Part shown: positions 7,876 to 16,150 of the stretch, piece after piece | Position numbering within the stretch: the stretch's first letter is position 1 | How the letters are laid out: every line of letters begins with the position of its first letter | IMG/VR virus record: IMGVR_UViG_3300005613_000154 | Location: 1-40,470 of that record | Strand: one strand, 5' to 3' | Length of the DNA stretch: 40,470 bases | DNA from: a virus | Program-made: the position numbers and the translations under genes | Notes under the pieces: model-generated | The model's input: only the letters and a program-made list of their open reading frames with translations | The model's database searches: none | Told to the model about the DNA's origin: nothing

Positions 7876-8715
7876 TCAAATAGCAGCGTGGCAGGCTGTT
7901 CTCCACTTGATATTACCCCACCACACCTCCTGAGTTACATCATATTCCTGAGTTGTGTCCGCAAAGATGACCGCATCTGTGATTATCTTATTGAAGTGCC
8001 ACCACTTAGATTCTGCGATGCTTTGATTGTCCTCTTTATACAACCCAATCGCTTTGGCAACTGCCTCGGCAATCGAGAGCGTGTCTGTCTTGCCCAAAAC
8101 AACATTTTTAGCAACTGCCTCCGCAAACGCTTGGCTTTCTGTAAGGTTTAATTGAACTGCAATCTGAGTGATAGACTCCGCAAAGCTGATGCTGTCTACC
8201 AAGAATGGCCTTATCGCTTTGGCTATTGCCTCAACAAAACTCTGGGAATCTGATGGTGTTCTGTAAAACTCAGCCACAAGAGCCTTGTCTTCAGCTACAC
8301 TCATCGCGTCAGAAACGCTTACTCCCGTCTGGTTTGCCAACGCTTCCGCAATAACAAGGCTATCTGTTTTTGGAAGAACAGCTTCCTTGGCGAGTGCCTC
8401 AGAAACTGAAAGTGAGTCGGCAAGAACCTTCTCTGGAGCTTCAATTTCAGAATCAGCAAGAGTGATGGCATCTGATAACGCTTTGTGGGGTTCTCTCGCA
8501 AGCGATTCTGAAATCGAGAGAGAATCAGAAAGAATTTTTGTCGGGGTCTCTATTTCTGAATCTGTAAAGGTTACCGCATCAGCTAAAGGCGTAACTAAGC
8601 TTTTAGCCAACGCCTCAGAAATGGCAATAGAATCAGACTTGACCAGCCCAACATCCTTAGTCTCGCTCTCGGCAATGCTAAGAGAGTCGCTTGGTGTCTC
8701 AAAAAAGTCAGTCAT
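7876..8715 (-). CDS. Ser/Asp-repeat virion protein (second copy type)
   Basis: The 279-residue protein consists almost wholly of about 14 copies of the repeat LSDSLSIxESxA seen in the 1292-residue protein, followed by a C-terminal cap with aromatic residues (WWGNIKWRTACHAAI). Its ATG lies six bases after the previous gene's stop, in the same reading frame, separated by TAA TAA CCA; the upstream gene ends with one copy of the repeat. The arrangement looks like one repeat protein split in two. Likely a surface-exposed head fibre or decoration (inference from location among capsid genes). Confidence 0.7.
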   Translation of the reverse strand: MTDFFETPSDSLSIAESETKDVGLVKSDSIAISEALAKSLVTPLADAVTFTDSEIETPTKILSDSLSISESLAREPHKALSDAITLADSEIEAPEKVLADSLSVSEALAKEAVLPKTDSLVIAEALANQTGVSVSDAMSVAEDKALVAEFYRTPSDSQSFVEAIAKAIRPFLVDSISFAESITQIAVQLNLTESQAFAEAVAKNVVLGKTDTLSIAEAVAKAIGLYKEDNQSIAESKWWHFNKIITDAVIFADTTQEYDVTQEVWWGNIKWRTACHAAI

Positions 8716-8721
8716 TGGTTA

Positions 8722-9228
8722 TTATCCCTCCACGGTAACTAGACTTTCCGTAATCGTCAATGCGTCAGTTAATGCCTTGGTCGGAATTGCTTCCACAATA
8801 TCATAACCAGGCTGGACATTAACATCTCCAACGTCGTCTAGGTTCACAAGCAGAGCAGTATTCGGTGGAAGAATCCAGTAAGAATCAATGAAGTTTGCAT
8901 TCTTCATCGAGCCATACTGGGGCATTGAGCTTTTGAATTTATCGCCTCCACCCGTCCCTGCTCTAAACGAAACCACACGCTGGTCAGCACCAACATTGTT
9001 AGCCTCAAGATATTTAATCCGAATACATTTATCAGCCCCAGGTGCAGGAATAACCTCAGTTTCCCCACTAGCGGTGGCGTTAACGGTGTCGGGATAATGG
9101 GCACTCCCTTCCGCGACAATCGCTTTCGCCACTTCACCATAACGAGGGGCACGGAAGGAAGCGTACTCCCTTCCCCTTAAACCCTTCGGTTTAAAGTCGC
9201 TGGCGTCTCTTTTTGGTTGACTCGCCAT
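8722..9228 (-). CDS. Virion protein with a single C-terminal Ser/Asp repeat
   Basis: The 168-residue protein has a beta-rich body (about 20-145) with TEVIPAPGADKCIRIKYLEA and SYWILPPNTALLVNLDDVGD, resembling small phage decoration proteins that form jelly rolls. Residues about 150-165 (KALTDALTITESLVT) are one copy of the repeat that dominates the next gene. The reading frame then meets two TAA stops and restarts at ATG 8715. The GGAGGG ribosome binding site of the next gene is encoded by its last codons. A capsid-anchoring role for the repeat proteins is an attractive inference. Confidence 0.6.
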   Translation of the reverse strand: MASQPKRDASDFKPKGLRGREYASFRAPRYGEVAKAIVAEGSAHYPDTVNATASGETEVIPAPGADKCIRIKYLEANNVGADQRVVSFRAGTGGGDKFKSSMPQYGSMKNANFIDSYWILPPNTALLVNLDDVGDVNVQPGYDIVEAIPTKALTDALTITESLVTVEG

Positions 9229-9306
9229 TTAAGTTACTCACCTCCTTAATTTTTTGTGTTTCAAGTGTCCGCAACTCAGAGGCGACTGCTTGACACTATA
9301 CTATTT

Positions 9307-9915
9307 TTACTCTGTGTAACCGCCTACTTTCTTGGGCAATTCATCGCTGATATAAACGATGACCTTGTCGGCTGAAGCATCACATTCAGTCGTCGGGTCG
9401 TAAACGTTTTTCTCAATTTCGTCTGCGTCTCTAGTAATAATCGCACCACCCGTGTCAGCAGCGTTTCCGCTGTCTTCCGAAATTACAGTCGTTGACATCG
9501 GAATGCTTTGTAGACCCAACTTGTCAAGGATACCAACCGAAATCGTTTCAGTTCCAGCGACCGCATAAACGGGCAACTGAATAGACGAAACAGTCTTAAA
9601 GGCTTTTACACCAGCCACCGTGTTAGTACCGTTGGCAGCAATCGTGTCGGTGATTGCTTCACCACGAATGTTGGTTCCAGTAATAACAACGTTTCCTGTA
9701 ACATTCCCATCGTTACCAGTTACGCTGAGTAACCTCGGAAAATCAGGGTTAGTGATTCCCGTGGTTACGGTTTGAACCGCAGTCGTTAGAAGAGTCGCGG
9801 CCAGAACCCCTGTCGCTGAAGGAGCATCAGGAGCAGTCCATTTCTGAACTACCGGGTAATGTTTCCCCTGAAACTTATGCCCCACATAGACAGCATACTT
9901 GTTTTTGATAAGCAT
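9307..9915 (-). CDS. Putative virion structural protein following the major capsid gene
   Basis: The 202-residue product is beta-rich and Thr/Val/Gly-rich (VTGNDGNVTGNVVITGTN, TNTVAGVKAFKTVSSIQLP), with a C-terminal segment (DADEIEKNVYDPTTECD, KVIVYISDELP). It lies directly downstream of the major capsid gene with its own good ribosome binding site. Proteins of this type and position are often head decoration or fibre-base proteins; I cannot name the family. Confidence 0.55.
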   Translation of the reverse strand: MLIKNKYAVYVGHKFQGKHYPVVQKWTAPDAPSATGVLAATLLTTAVQTVTTGITNPDFPRLLSVTGNDGNVTGNVVITGTNIRGEAITDTIAANGTNTVAGVKAFKTVSSIQLPVYAVAGTETISVGILDKLGLQSIPMSTTVISEDSGNAADTGGAIITRDADEIEKNVYDPTTECDASADKVIVYISDELPKKVGGYTE

Positions 9916-10021
9916 TGTTGCTTTTCACCTCCTCTCAAGAGGGTCAACACCTTTTTCGGATTGGGATATTTAATCGGGTATTGATTAGCTCACCGACCCC
10001 ACCCCGTTATCAATGTTGTCC

Positions 10022-10996
10022 TTAACTTACAACTGTCGTATACAGATATCCACAAGCAGTAGCTACGACCTTCTCGTCCCGAATTTCTCCAACCTCGAAG
10101 AAGTCACCGTCCCGTCCCTCCTCTCTCCATTTCTTGGTGCGGAAACCTCTGCTTTGGAATTGATAACCATAGGACACTCGCTTGATTCCAGGTGAAGCTT
10201 CGGCATAAACCAAAGCAACATTCTTTCCCCAAACGTATGCCAACGATTCTGTTCCGCCCTCCTGTGAGCTGTCGTAAAGAGCCTTACCAATAACATACTT
10301 GTCAACTTCGAAAAGTCGAGCCAAGATATCCTCGGTAACAACTCCTCTCTGCGTGTACTTAATACGTTCTAGAATATCGGGATGGTCGAGCAACTTGTCG
10401 TGAACCTGTTTACCAACCACCATCATATTCGGCGTTTTGCCCGAAGCTGCGTGAACTGTTGCCTTGGCGGTTCTAACGTCCCCAATGGGGTCGCTACCAG
10501 CGTAGTCATCCCATCGGTTCGCACCGGCCAATGCGGAAGTAGAGCCGTGGTTACCGCCTGCAAAGACGATGTCAGCAACTCTTTTTTCTCGCAGTAACTG
10601 GATTAAGTCGGTCAAGTTCTCAGTCGTGTCTACGTCCATACTCAATGGCTTGTCGGCGTTATCCCTAACTCTGTCTGGAAGCAAGTCTTTAAGAGCATAC
10701 TCCTCGCAGGTATAGGTTGCACTCGAAACATTCCATTCCACCTCAGCAGCTTCAGCACCAGCAGCTCTCTTGGCCTCTGGTAGCCTCCAGTTCCGGGTGT
10801 AAGTGTAATACTTGTCAGATTCCTTTTTAACAGGAACAACAGGCATTACTGAATCGGCAATTAGTTCATCGTTCTTGTACATCACGGAAACTCCGCTTAG
10901 TACAGCGTCAACGTGAACATCAGCCTTTGTGGGAGAAGTAAACTTCATCCCCTTAATTTTTCCCAATTCAATCAATTGCAACTCGTTAAGTTTCAT
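10022..10996 (-). CDS. Major capsid protein
   Basis: The 324-residue product fits the size and position of the HK97-fold major capsid protein: downstream of protease/scaffold and decoration genes and upstream of minor virion genes. The N-terminal arm (LNELQLIELGKIKGMKF, LSGVSVMYKNDELIAD, VMPVVPVKKESDKYYTY) resembles the capsid proteins of phages with GpA-type terminases, including the stretch AEVEWNVSSATYTCEEYALK. The central part carries a spine-helix-like segment (TTENLTDLIQLLREKRVADIVF), and the C-terminal part has GYQFQSRGFRTKKWREEGRDG. It begins with ATG after GAGGAGGTGAAAAA. Assembled capsids would contain hundreds of copies. Confidence 0.85.
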   Translation of the reverse strand: MKLNELQLIELGKIKGMKFTSPTKADVHVDAVLSGVSVMYKNDELIADSVMPVVPVKKESDKYYTYTRNWRLPEAKRAAGAEAAEVEWNVSSATYTCEEYALKDLLPDRVRDNADKPLSMDVDTTENLTDLIQLLREKRVADIVFAGGNHGSTSALAGANRWDDYAGSDPIGDVRTAKATVHAASGKTPNMMVVGKQVHDKLLDHPDILERIKYTQRGVVTEDILARLFEVDKYVIGKALYDSSQEGGTESLAYVWGKNVALVYAEASPGIKRVSYGYQFQSRGFRTKKWREEGRDGDFFEVGEIRDEKVVATACGYLYTTVVS

Positions 10997-11029
10997 TTTT
11001 TCACCTCCTCTCTGTCAGGATTTTCAATT

Positions 11030-11437
11030 TTAATCAGATTCGTCAGCTTGTGCGTGGCCTCCTGGAGTGATTAGAACTTCGATAAGTCCACCATCACCCT
11101 CAGCGTTAGCCGAAAGAGCAATACCGATAATAGACTTGGTATCGCCATCAGCAGGAGTCCCCTTACCACTACTAGACATAATCTTCTCGCCGATGTCGCA
11201 GTTAGCAGCCATCACGAGTCGAGAAGTCCCAGCGGTAGCAACAGAAGCTGCTTGTCCCTCCGTCGGTTTGTTCTGTAACACCCCAAGCACGTGAGTTCCC
11301 TCCGCTGCTGGAGTGCCAGCAATCTTAACCTCTCTGGGGTCAGCATCTACTTGAACAGCATAATACTGACTGGATGAAAGGTCGAGACCTGCAACCAACG
11401 ACAGAACATTCATCGGGTTGGCTTGAATTCTGGCCAT
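11030..11437 (-). CDS. DUF2190-like capsid decoration protein
   Basis: The 135-residue protein resembles the DUF2190 family of small capsid-stabilising proteins: LDLSSSQYYAVQVD near the start, HVLGVLQNKPTEGQAASVAT in the middle, then CDIGEKIMSSSGKG and a final strand GGLIEVLITPGGH. It lies between the protease/scaffold gene and the major capsid gene, the usual site for a decoration gene. Strong GGAGGTGAAAAAAT site before ATG. Confidence 0.75.
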   Translation of the reverse strand: MARIQANPMNVLSLVAGLDLSSSQYYAVQVDADPREVKIAGTPAAEGTHVLGVLQNKPTEGQAASVATAGTSRLVMAANCDIGEKIMSSSGKGTPADGDTKSIIGIALSANAEGDGGLIEVLITPGGHAQADESD

Positions 11438-11483
11438 ATTTTTTCACCTCCTATCGAGATTTAACTAACTTTACACTCCAGAA

Positions 11484-12125
11484 TTACTTTTTCTTGAATA
11501 ATTCTGGTTTTTGGTGAGCAAGCCTTTTAACAGCCTCACCATAAGTCAGGCCTTCCTCCTTCTCCATCATCTTGGTAGCTTCGGCCTGTACCCTATCTCC
11601 CTCATCTCCACCCTCGTCTTCACCTGAACCTTCCTCACGGAATAGTTTAGCTGAAACTTTGGGAAGTTCCCCAAGAAATTCCCCGAAAAGCTTAGCAACC
11701 TTCGGAGTAGAAGCCATCAAAAGCTCAACTGCTTTCTTGGAGTTCTTTGGTAGAAGAACACCAGCGGGATTGCTTTCAGAGAACACATATCCTTCCACTT
11801 GCTCCTGAACTTCCTTGAATCTAAGCTTTCTCTCAACAACACCAAACTTAGATTTCAGCTCGTTCATTTGCTTTAAGTGGTCGGCCTTGGAGATAAATCT
11901 TTCAGACGCTTTAACTCCTTCCTCTTCTTCTTCCTCGTCCTCGCCTTCATCTTCCCCTTCCTCCTCGCCCTCCTCGTCTTCATCTCCTTCTTCCGTGTCC
12001 TCAGCCTCCTTAGCTAACTCGGCCTTGGCCTCCTCGTATGCCTTTTTATCCTCATCGGTCGCATCTTCGGGAAGCTCAAAAGCCTCGTCTTCTGCCAATT
12101 TTGCTTTAAGTTCCTCTTTGGTCAT
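11484..12125 (-). CDS. Nested scaffold protein (in-frame internal start of the protease gene)
   Basis: Inside the protease gene the sequence AAGGAGGTGAGAAGAAA precedes ATG at 12125, in frame. This is as strong as any ribosome binding site in the window. Initiation here yields a 213-residue acidic, helical protein starting MTKEELKAKLAEDEAF with no protease domain, the expected form of a head scaffold. Lambda C/Nu3 and Mu I/Z use the same nested arrangement. Confidence 0.7.
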   Translation of the reverse strand: MTKEELKAKLAEDEAFELPEDATDEDKKAYEEAKAELAKEAEDTEEGDEDEEGEEEGEDEGEDEEEEEEGVKASERFISKADHLKQMNELKSKFGVVERKLRFKEVQEQVEGYVFSESNPAGVLLPKNSKKAVELLMASTPKVAKLFGEFLGELPKVSAKLFREEGSGEDEGGDEGDRVQAEATKMMEKEEGLTYGEAVKRLAHQKPELFKKK

Positions 12126-12875
12126 TTTCTTCTCACCTCCTTCCTGTTGAAATTTGCTTGTAAAACCTGCAAACATATTTTCTGAAAGAGCCACAGGTGC
12201 CAGACTCTTAAAGTATGGCCGGTTCGTCAACGCACCGCCAATTAAAACATTCTCGAAGTGTGCGTGAGTTTCCATATCCTCATAGTCAAAGTCAAACTCT
12301 GGGCTGAAATACTTAAAAATACCATCACCAATTAATTGTTGCCCTAACGGTGTCCACTCAATCGTTGCCATTAACTTAGCCTTGTCCCCGTCCTGCACTT
12401 TCTGTAATGCCCGATACCACCCGGCAGCCCCTTTTTCAGGCATATGCTCTTGGTCAACCGCCAAGTCAACCTTTCGAACACCACCATCGAACGAACGAAC
12501 GAACTTATCAATATCGTCTTCCGTGATTCGGATAGTCCCATACTGAGGGTGTTCCCACTCACCTTCGTGGAGAACCTCAATGACAGCAGTTTTTTCCTTA
12601 AATGCTTTAGAAAGCTTAATTTGTGGAACAAGTCTTTTAAGAGAAGTTTCAGAAGCCTTAATCATCTCGTTGTCTTTTTCAATATAACCGTGATTTAAAA
12701 GATAAGCCTTTTCTTCGGAAGCCTCCTTCTTGGTTTTTACCTCGCCAGCGTGGGATTTGCCATCAAGATAACAAACGTGCATATACTTGTCTTTGTGCCC
12801 CTTGACGGCAACCGTTCTAACCCTACCGCCTTTCTTGACACACCTGTCAAAATCAGCAGGGAACTTAAGAGCCAT
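11484..12875 (-). CDS. Prohead maturation protease (Mu gpI-like) with C-terminal scaffold region
   Basis: The 463-residue product combines three regions. Residues 1-60 (DFDRCVKKGGRVRTV, MHVCYLDGKSH) are a small N-terminal module. Residues about 95-240 resemble the Mu gpI protease family: VDLAVDQEHMPEKGAAGWY, IEWTPLGQQLIGDGIFKYFS, then GGALTNRPYF. Residues about 250-463 are a charged, highly acidic scaffold-like region (a run of Glu/Asp/Gly near 295-320). It would cut scaffold and capsid termini during head maturation. A strong internal start at 12125 makes a separate scaffold likely. A promoter lies just upstream (12893-12922). Confidence 0.8.
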   Translation of the reverse strand: MALKFPADFDRCVKKGGRVRTVAVKGHKDKYMHVCYLDGKSHAGEVKTKKEASEEKAYLLNHGYIEKDNEMIKASETSLKRLVPQIKLSKAFKEKTAVIEVLHEGEWEHPQYGTIRITEDDIDKFVRSFDGGVRKVDLAVDQEHMPEKGAAGWYRALQKVQDGDKAKLMATIEWTPLGQQLIGDGIFKYFSPEFDFDYEDMETHAHFENVLIGGALTNRPYFKSLAPVALSENMFAGFTSKFQQEGGEKKMTKEELKAKLAEDEAFELPEDATDEDKKAYEEAKAELAKEAEDTEEGDEDEEGEEEGEDEGEDEEEEEEGVKASERFISKADHLKQMNELKSKFGVVERKLRFKEVQEQVEGYVFSESNPAGVLLPKNSKKAVELLMASTPKVAKLFGEFLGELPKVSAKLFREEGSGEDEGGDEGDRVQAEATKMMEKEEGLTYGEAVKRLAHQKPELFKKK

Positions 12876-12892
12876 TTATTCTCCTTTCTTGA

Positions 12893-12922
12893 ATACTACT
12901 AGCACAACAGCCGACTTGTCAA
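12893..12922 (-). promoter_or_regulatory. Promoter upstream of protease/scaffold genes
   Basis: Minus-strand TTGACA (12922-12917), 18-base spacer, TAGTAT (12898-12893). It overlaps the stop region of the previous gene and sits about 20 bases before the protease start, giving extra transcription of capsid genes. Confidence 0.5.
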
Positions 12923-13201
12923 CTATCCCTTCACGGTTTTTACGCCGAAAAAGGTTGCAATTCCACTTATAATTCCACCAACCCCTCCAACAACAACCGA
13001 AACCAACTTAATATTGTCTATCCGCTTGCTCAAATTCTGGACATCCTCTTTACAAGCCTTTTCCATTAACTCTATTTTTACCTCTTTTATCTCACTATTA
13101 ATGCCGGTAATGTCTTCTTTAATATCCTCAAGGTGAGCAATGGTCTTGCCCTTAAACTCTGCCATTGAAATTTTATAATTGTTAGGGTTTCTCTCTGGCA
13201 T
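12923..13201 (-). CDS. XhlA-like small coiled-coil membrane protein
   Basis: The 92-residue product has a coiled-coil segment (about 15-65: IAHLEDIKEDITGINSEIKE, EDVQNLSKRIDNIK) followed by one hydrophobic Gly/Val/Ile segment (LVSVVVGGVGGIISGIATFF). This resembles haemolysin XhlA/holin-accessory proteins. The start at 13201 is chosen because AAGGAGAAAA precedes it; longer reading-frame extensions lack a site. It overlaps the end of the ADP-ribosyltransferase gene by 20 bases. Its location between portal/toxin and protease genes is unusual for a lysis protein; it may act with the upstream effector or be a DNA-ejection accessory (speculative). Confidence 0.6.
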   Translation of the reverse strand: MPERNPNNYKISMAEFKGKTIAHLEDIKEDITGINSEIKEVKIELMEKACKEDVQNLSKRIDNIKLVSVVVGGVGGIISGIATFFGVKTVKG

Positions 13202-13805
13202 TTTTCTCCTTCCCCTTGTCAGGTTCTTTGGATTTCTTTTTCCGATTATGTAAATATTTGGCAAACTCATCAATTCTTTTATCCTCAGCGAATCCCGCTG
13301 GTATTGGTTTATCACCACTTGTTCTTACTAAAATTTCACCCTCCCAGCCTCTTGCTCCAATGGCCTCAATCGGCTTAATATTAGTTGATATAACCTTCCC
13401 TCCATATTCTTTAGCAAAATATTCCGCTACCTTCTTAGAAGTTGTAAAGCTTTTAAAGTACTTGCTTCCATAAGTTCCCTTTTGACCTCTATAGACCGTA
13501 GTTTCTGTGTTTAACCATTCGTCAAAGGTGAAACTCGTTTTTTCGTTTGTATATAAATCAAAAAAGCCATATTCCCGAACATCTGGATTCTTTTTCATAT
13601 ATGTAATAAATTGCTTTTTACTACTCTCGTGGGGCATTTGAAAATAGCCAAGCTTATCTTGCATTTCGGCATATTTGCTCTGTGTTTCATCCCCAAATTC
13701 TTTACGTGGGTCTGTTTCTTGAGTTATACCTCTGTCGAAAATAGCCTTTTGTCTTTTAAGTCTTGTTTGTAGCTCTTTCTCCTTTTTTTTTAAGTTCCTC
13801 GTCAA
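13182..13805 (-). CDS. Putative ADP-ribosyltransferase, MuF-linked virion effector
   Basis: The 207-residue frame shows the three landmarks of R-S-E class mono-ADP-ribosyltransferases: Arg106 in TTVYRGQKG, a Ser/Thr motif in KSFTTSKKVAEYF (119-123) followed by an amphipathic helix, and an E-x-E pair (Glu155, Glu157) in GWEGEILV. Such enzymes transfer ADP-ribose from NAD to proteins or nucleic acid. The gene overlaps the 3' end of the portal-MuF gene by 50 bases in another frame. The only upstream start is a TTG at 13805 with a weak site, inside which lies an A9 run, so it may instead be made as a fusion by slippage. MuF proteins fused to toxins are known from temperate phages. Substrate unknown. 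Confidence 0.65.
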   Translation of the reverse strand: MTRNLKKKEKELQTRLKRQKAIFDRGITQETDPRKEFGDETQSKYAEMQDKLGYFQMPHESSKKQFITYMKKNPDVREYGFFDLYTNEKTSFTFDEWLNTETTVYRGQKGTYGSKYFKSFTTSKKVAEYFAKEYGGKVISTNIKPIEAIGARGWEGEILVRTSGDKPIPAGFAEDKRIDEFAKYLHNRKKKSKEPDKGKEKNAREKP

Positions 13806-16137
13806 CTTTCTTCCATTCTTCCTCTTTCCTGCTTAATTTTTCCTGCTTGCCGTTACCTCTCTCAACCGGCTTCCCCGTCTTCGGGCTGATAGGAACCCTT
13901 TTACCTCCGATTGTTCTCCAAATTGTATCCTTTGGTAAATTTCCAAACTCATCAAAAACCCCAACTCCGTAGGGCATTCTTCTCTTGCCTGAATCCGGTA
14001 AAGGATATTCCAAATCTTTAAACTCCCACGTTGGCATTTGGGATTGTGGCCTCAGGGTTGCCGGCATTCCTGTAAATGGCGGTGGGGTTTCTTCCTCTTT
14101 CATTATTGCCACCCAAATACATCGGCAGTTGAAATGGACTTCCCCTGGCTTATACTCAGAAAAAGCCTTGTCCTCAACTCCAATTATCCGGCCATCGGCA
14201 CTCCGGCAATAGTTACAGGTGTGAGTGTCCAAAATTGCCGACCATTGATACCCGTAAATATCGTTCTTGAAAGAATCAAAGGTGAGCTTTCGGCCATTGT
14301 TAATTTCGCCAGCAGTAAGCAAAGAGGCGGTCGCCGGCACGTTCTTGTTGTTAAATTTCGCAAAACCCTCTTTTACCTTCTCGACTGTGTCAACATCACT
14401 TATTCCATCGTCCATCATTCCAACCGCAGCAATCCCTTTTAGCTCCTCTAGCATCTGTTTTTCGTGTCGGCTCGCAAGGTAAAAAGCCCGCTCCGTCATT
14501 ACTTGGTTAAGCTCCGAAGGGGTAACAGGGGCTGGCCTTTTAATCTCGTAGCTTGCCCTCAGCTTGCCAAACTCAAACAGTTTTTTAATCTGTTCTTTGA
14601 AAAGGGCAGCGTACACGCTCTTGAGTTTCCACGAAATCTTTTGTAAATCAGCAAAGTCTTTTCTCCGAATCGCACTCTCGAAAAGAGGCATCAGGCCATT
14701 CTTTTCTCTAGTCAGAATCGAAATCATCTTGTTAACAACCTCACGCTCCGCAGCGTCCATAAAGTCCCGAATCTCATCAAATTTGACCCGTTGCTCTGCT
14801 TTGGTTAATGGCCTGGGAAGTCGCTCTGAAAATGTTTCTTCTTCCTCCTCTGGTTCTTCTGGTTCTCTGTCTGGTTTTGCAGCCCGTTGCAAATCTTCTC
14901 CTTCACCCTCTTCTGATTTCTCCGGAAGCTTCATCACTTTTCGGAGATAATCTTCAAGCTCCGGGTCAGGAGTAATCGCCTGAGCAAATGAGAGGGTCTG
15001 AATTGCTTCGGCCAGTTCCTTAAAGTCTCTTGTTCCTAAATCAGAGTGGGTGAGTTTTGGGTATTTATCAACTGTCCAGTTGTAATCGACAAGTTTCTGG
15101 ATTTCCTTGTTGATCACGTCCTCGACTATCTTGGCCGAGGCATCAAGGGCAGCTAAAAAGGTCTCTGTTTGTTCTTTCGCCAAAGCGTAGCTTCCAACGC
15201 TCTTGCTTCCGAGGTCAACAAACTGAGCCAGCACAGACTTTAAAATCTCACGGGTGTGATGCTCAAGCATCGGCATCGGGTCTCTAGTGCTGCTATTCTT
15301 TAAGTCCAGAAGCTCGACGCCAAACCCTGTCTTCTTGACAACATACGCTTTTTCGTGTCCTCTAAAGTTCTCACCCATTTCCTTCGCTTCATCATAATCG
15401 TCATCGGTGTATCCGTCTGGTAGAGTAATCAAGGGAACACCAATTCCTAGTCGCTCCTGGGCGACAGCGTCAATCTTGTAATATTTGTCCCTGAAAAACC
15501 AATGCTTGTAGGCTTGTCTTAAAATGGAAGTTCCGAGGTAATTATCGCCTTCTCTGCGGTGAACGAACACCATCAGCTTTTCAGCTGGAATTTCAATCAC
15601 TATGTAATTGTCGTCCTTATAGGCTCGTTGTTCAACTTTCTCCAGCTCTCCATTCTTGTCGGTGTGCCACTTCTCGATTGTCTTTGGAAGCCGAGGTGCC
15701 CACTTTCTCCACCCAATTCTGCCATCCTCGGTTAGTTTATAAACCACCTCAAAAATCATTACTCCGTAGGGGTGCATCAAGAGAATCTGCCGGAGCGTGT
15801 CTTCCCAAGGAACGACCAAGCCATTAAAAAGATTGTCTTTAACAAACTCGGCAATCTCAACGTCTTGGCCCTCTTCAGAGGCTGGCTCAATGTCCCACTC
15901 CGCGGAACGGATTGGGAGTTCACACATTAAAAGGGCAGCCTGAACAGAGGCGTCAGACCACCGCATCTTGTCAACAGTCGTGTAAAGCCTTGACCCTGTC
16001 AGGTCAGTAACATACTCATCGGTGTCAATTGTTCCAAAGAAGTTTGTGACCCCGGAGGCTCCAATTTCGGGTCGCGTGGAGGTTCTCTTTTTCTTGAACT
16101 TTTTGCTTTTCTTCTCTGCTTTCCCTTTTACTGCCAT
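13756..16137 (-). CDS. Portal protein (DUF935-like) fused to MuF head-morphogenesis domain
   Basis: The 793-residue product joins two head proteins normally encoded separately. Residues about 30-480 resemble the Mu gp29/DUF935 portal family: MRWSDASVQAALLMCELPI, WDIEPASEEGQDVEIAEFV, LLMHPYGVMIFEVVYK, then YYKIDAVAQERLGIGVPLIT. Residues about 500-700 form a MuF/SPP1 gp7-like region ending in DTHTCNYCRSADGRIIGV and EVHFNCRCIWVAI. The C-terminal ~90 residues are a proline/lysine-rich tail. The portal ring channels DNA; MuF domains sit inside the capsid and may be ejected. The reading frame ends just after an A9 run (13783-13791), where the toxin-like gene overlaps. Confidence 0.85.
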   Translation of the reverse strand: MAVKGKAEKKSKKFKKKRTSTRPEIGASGVTNFFGTIDTDEYVTDLTGSRLYTTVDKMRWSDASVQAALLMCELPIRSAEWDIEPASEEGQDVEIAEFVKDNLFNGLVVPWEDTLRQILLMHPYGVMIFEVVYKLTEDGRIGWRKWAPRLPKTIEKWHTDKNGELEKVEQRAYKDDNYIVIEIPAEKLMVFVHRREGDNYLGTSILRQAYKHWFFRDKYYKIDAVAQERLGIGVPLITLPDGYTDDDYDEAKEMGENFRGHEKAYVVKKTGFGVELLDLKNSSTRDPMPMLEHHTREILKSVLAQFVDLGSKSVGSYALAKEQTETFLAALDASAKIVEDVINKEIQKLVDYNWTVDKYPKLTHSDLGTRDFKELAEAIQTLSFAQAITPDPELEDYLRKVMKLPEKSEEGEGEDLQRAAKPDREPEEPEEEEETFSERLPRPLTKAEQRVKFDEIRDFMDAAEREVVNKMISILTREKNGLMPLFESAIRRKDFADLQKISWKLKSVYAALFKEQIKKLFEFGKLRASYEIKRPAPVTPSELNQVMTERAFYLASRHEKQMLEELKGIAAVGMMDDGISDVDTVEKVKEGFAKFNNKNVPATASLLTAGEINNGRKLTFDSFKNDIYGYQWSAILDTHTCNYCRSADGRIIGVEDKAFSEYKPGEVHFNCRCIWVAIMKEEETPPPFTGMPATLRPQSQMPTWEFKDLEYPLPDSGKRRMPYGVGVFDEFGNLPKDTIWRTIGGKRVPISPKTGKPVERGNGKQEKLSRKEEEWKKVDEELKKKGERATNKT

Positions 16138-16150
16138 AGGCTTTTGACTC

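Noticed and set aside
1252-8715. Diversity-generating retroelement acting on the repeat genes
   Set aside because: No reverse transcriptase gene and no template/variable repeat pair with adenine-specific changes was seen.
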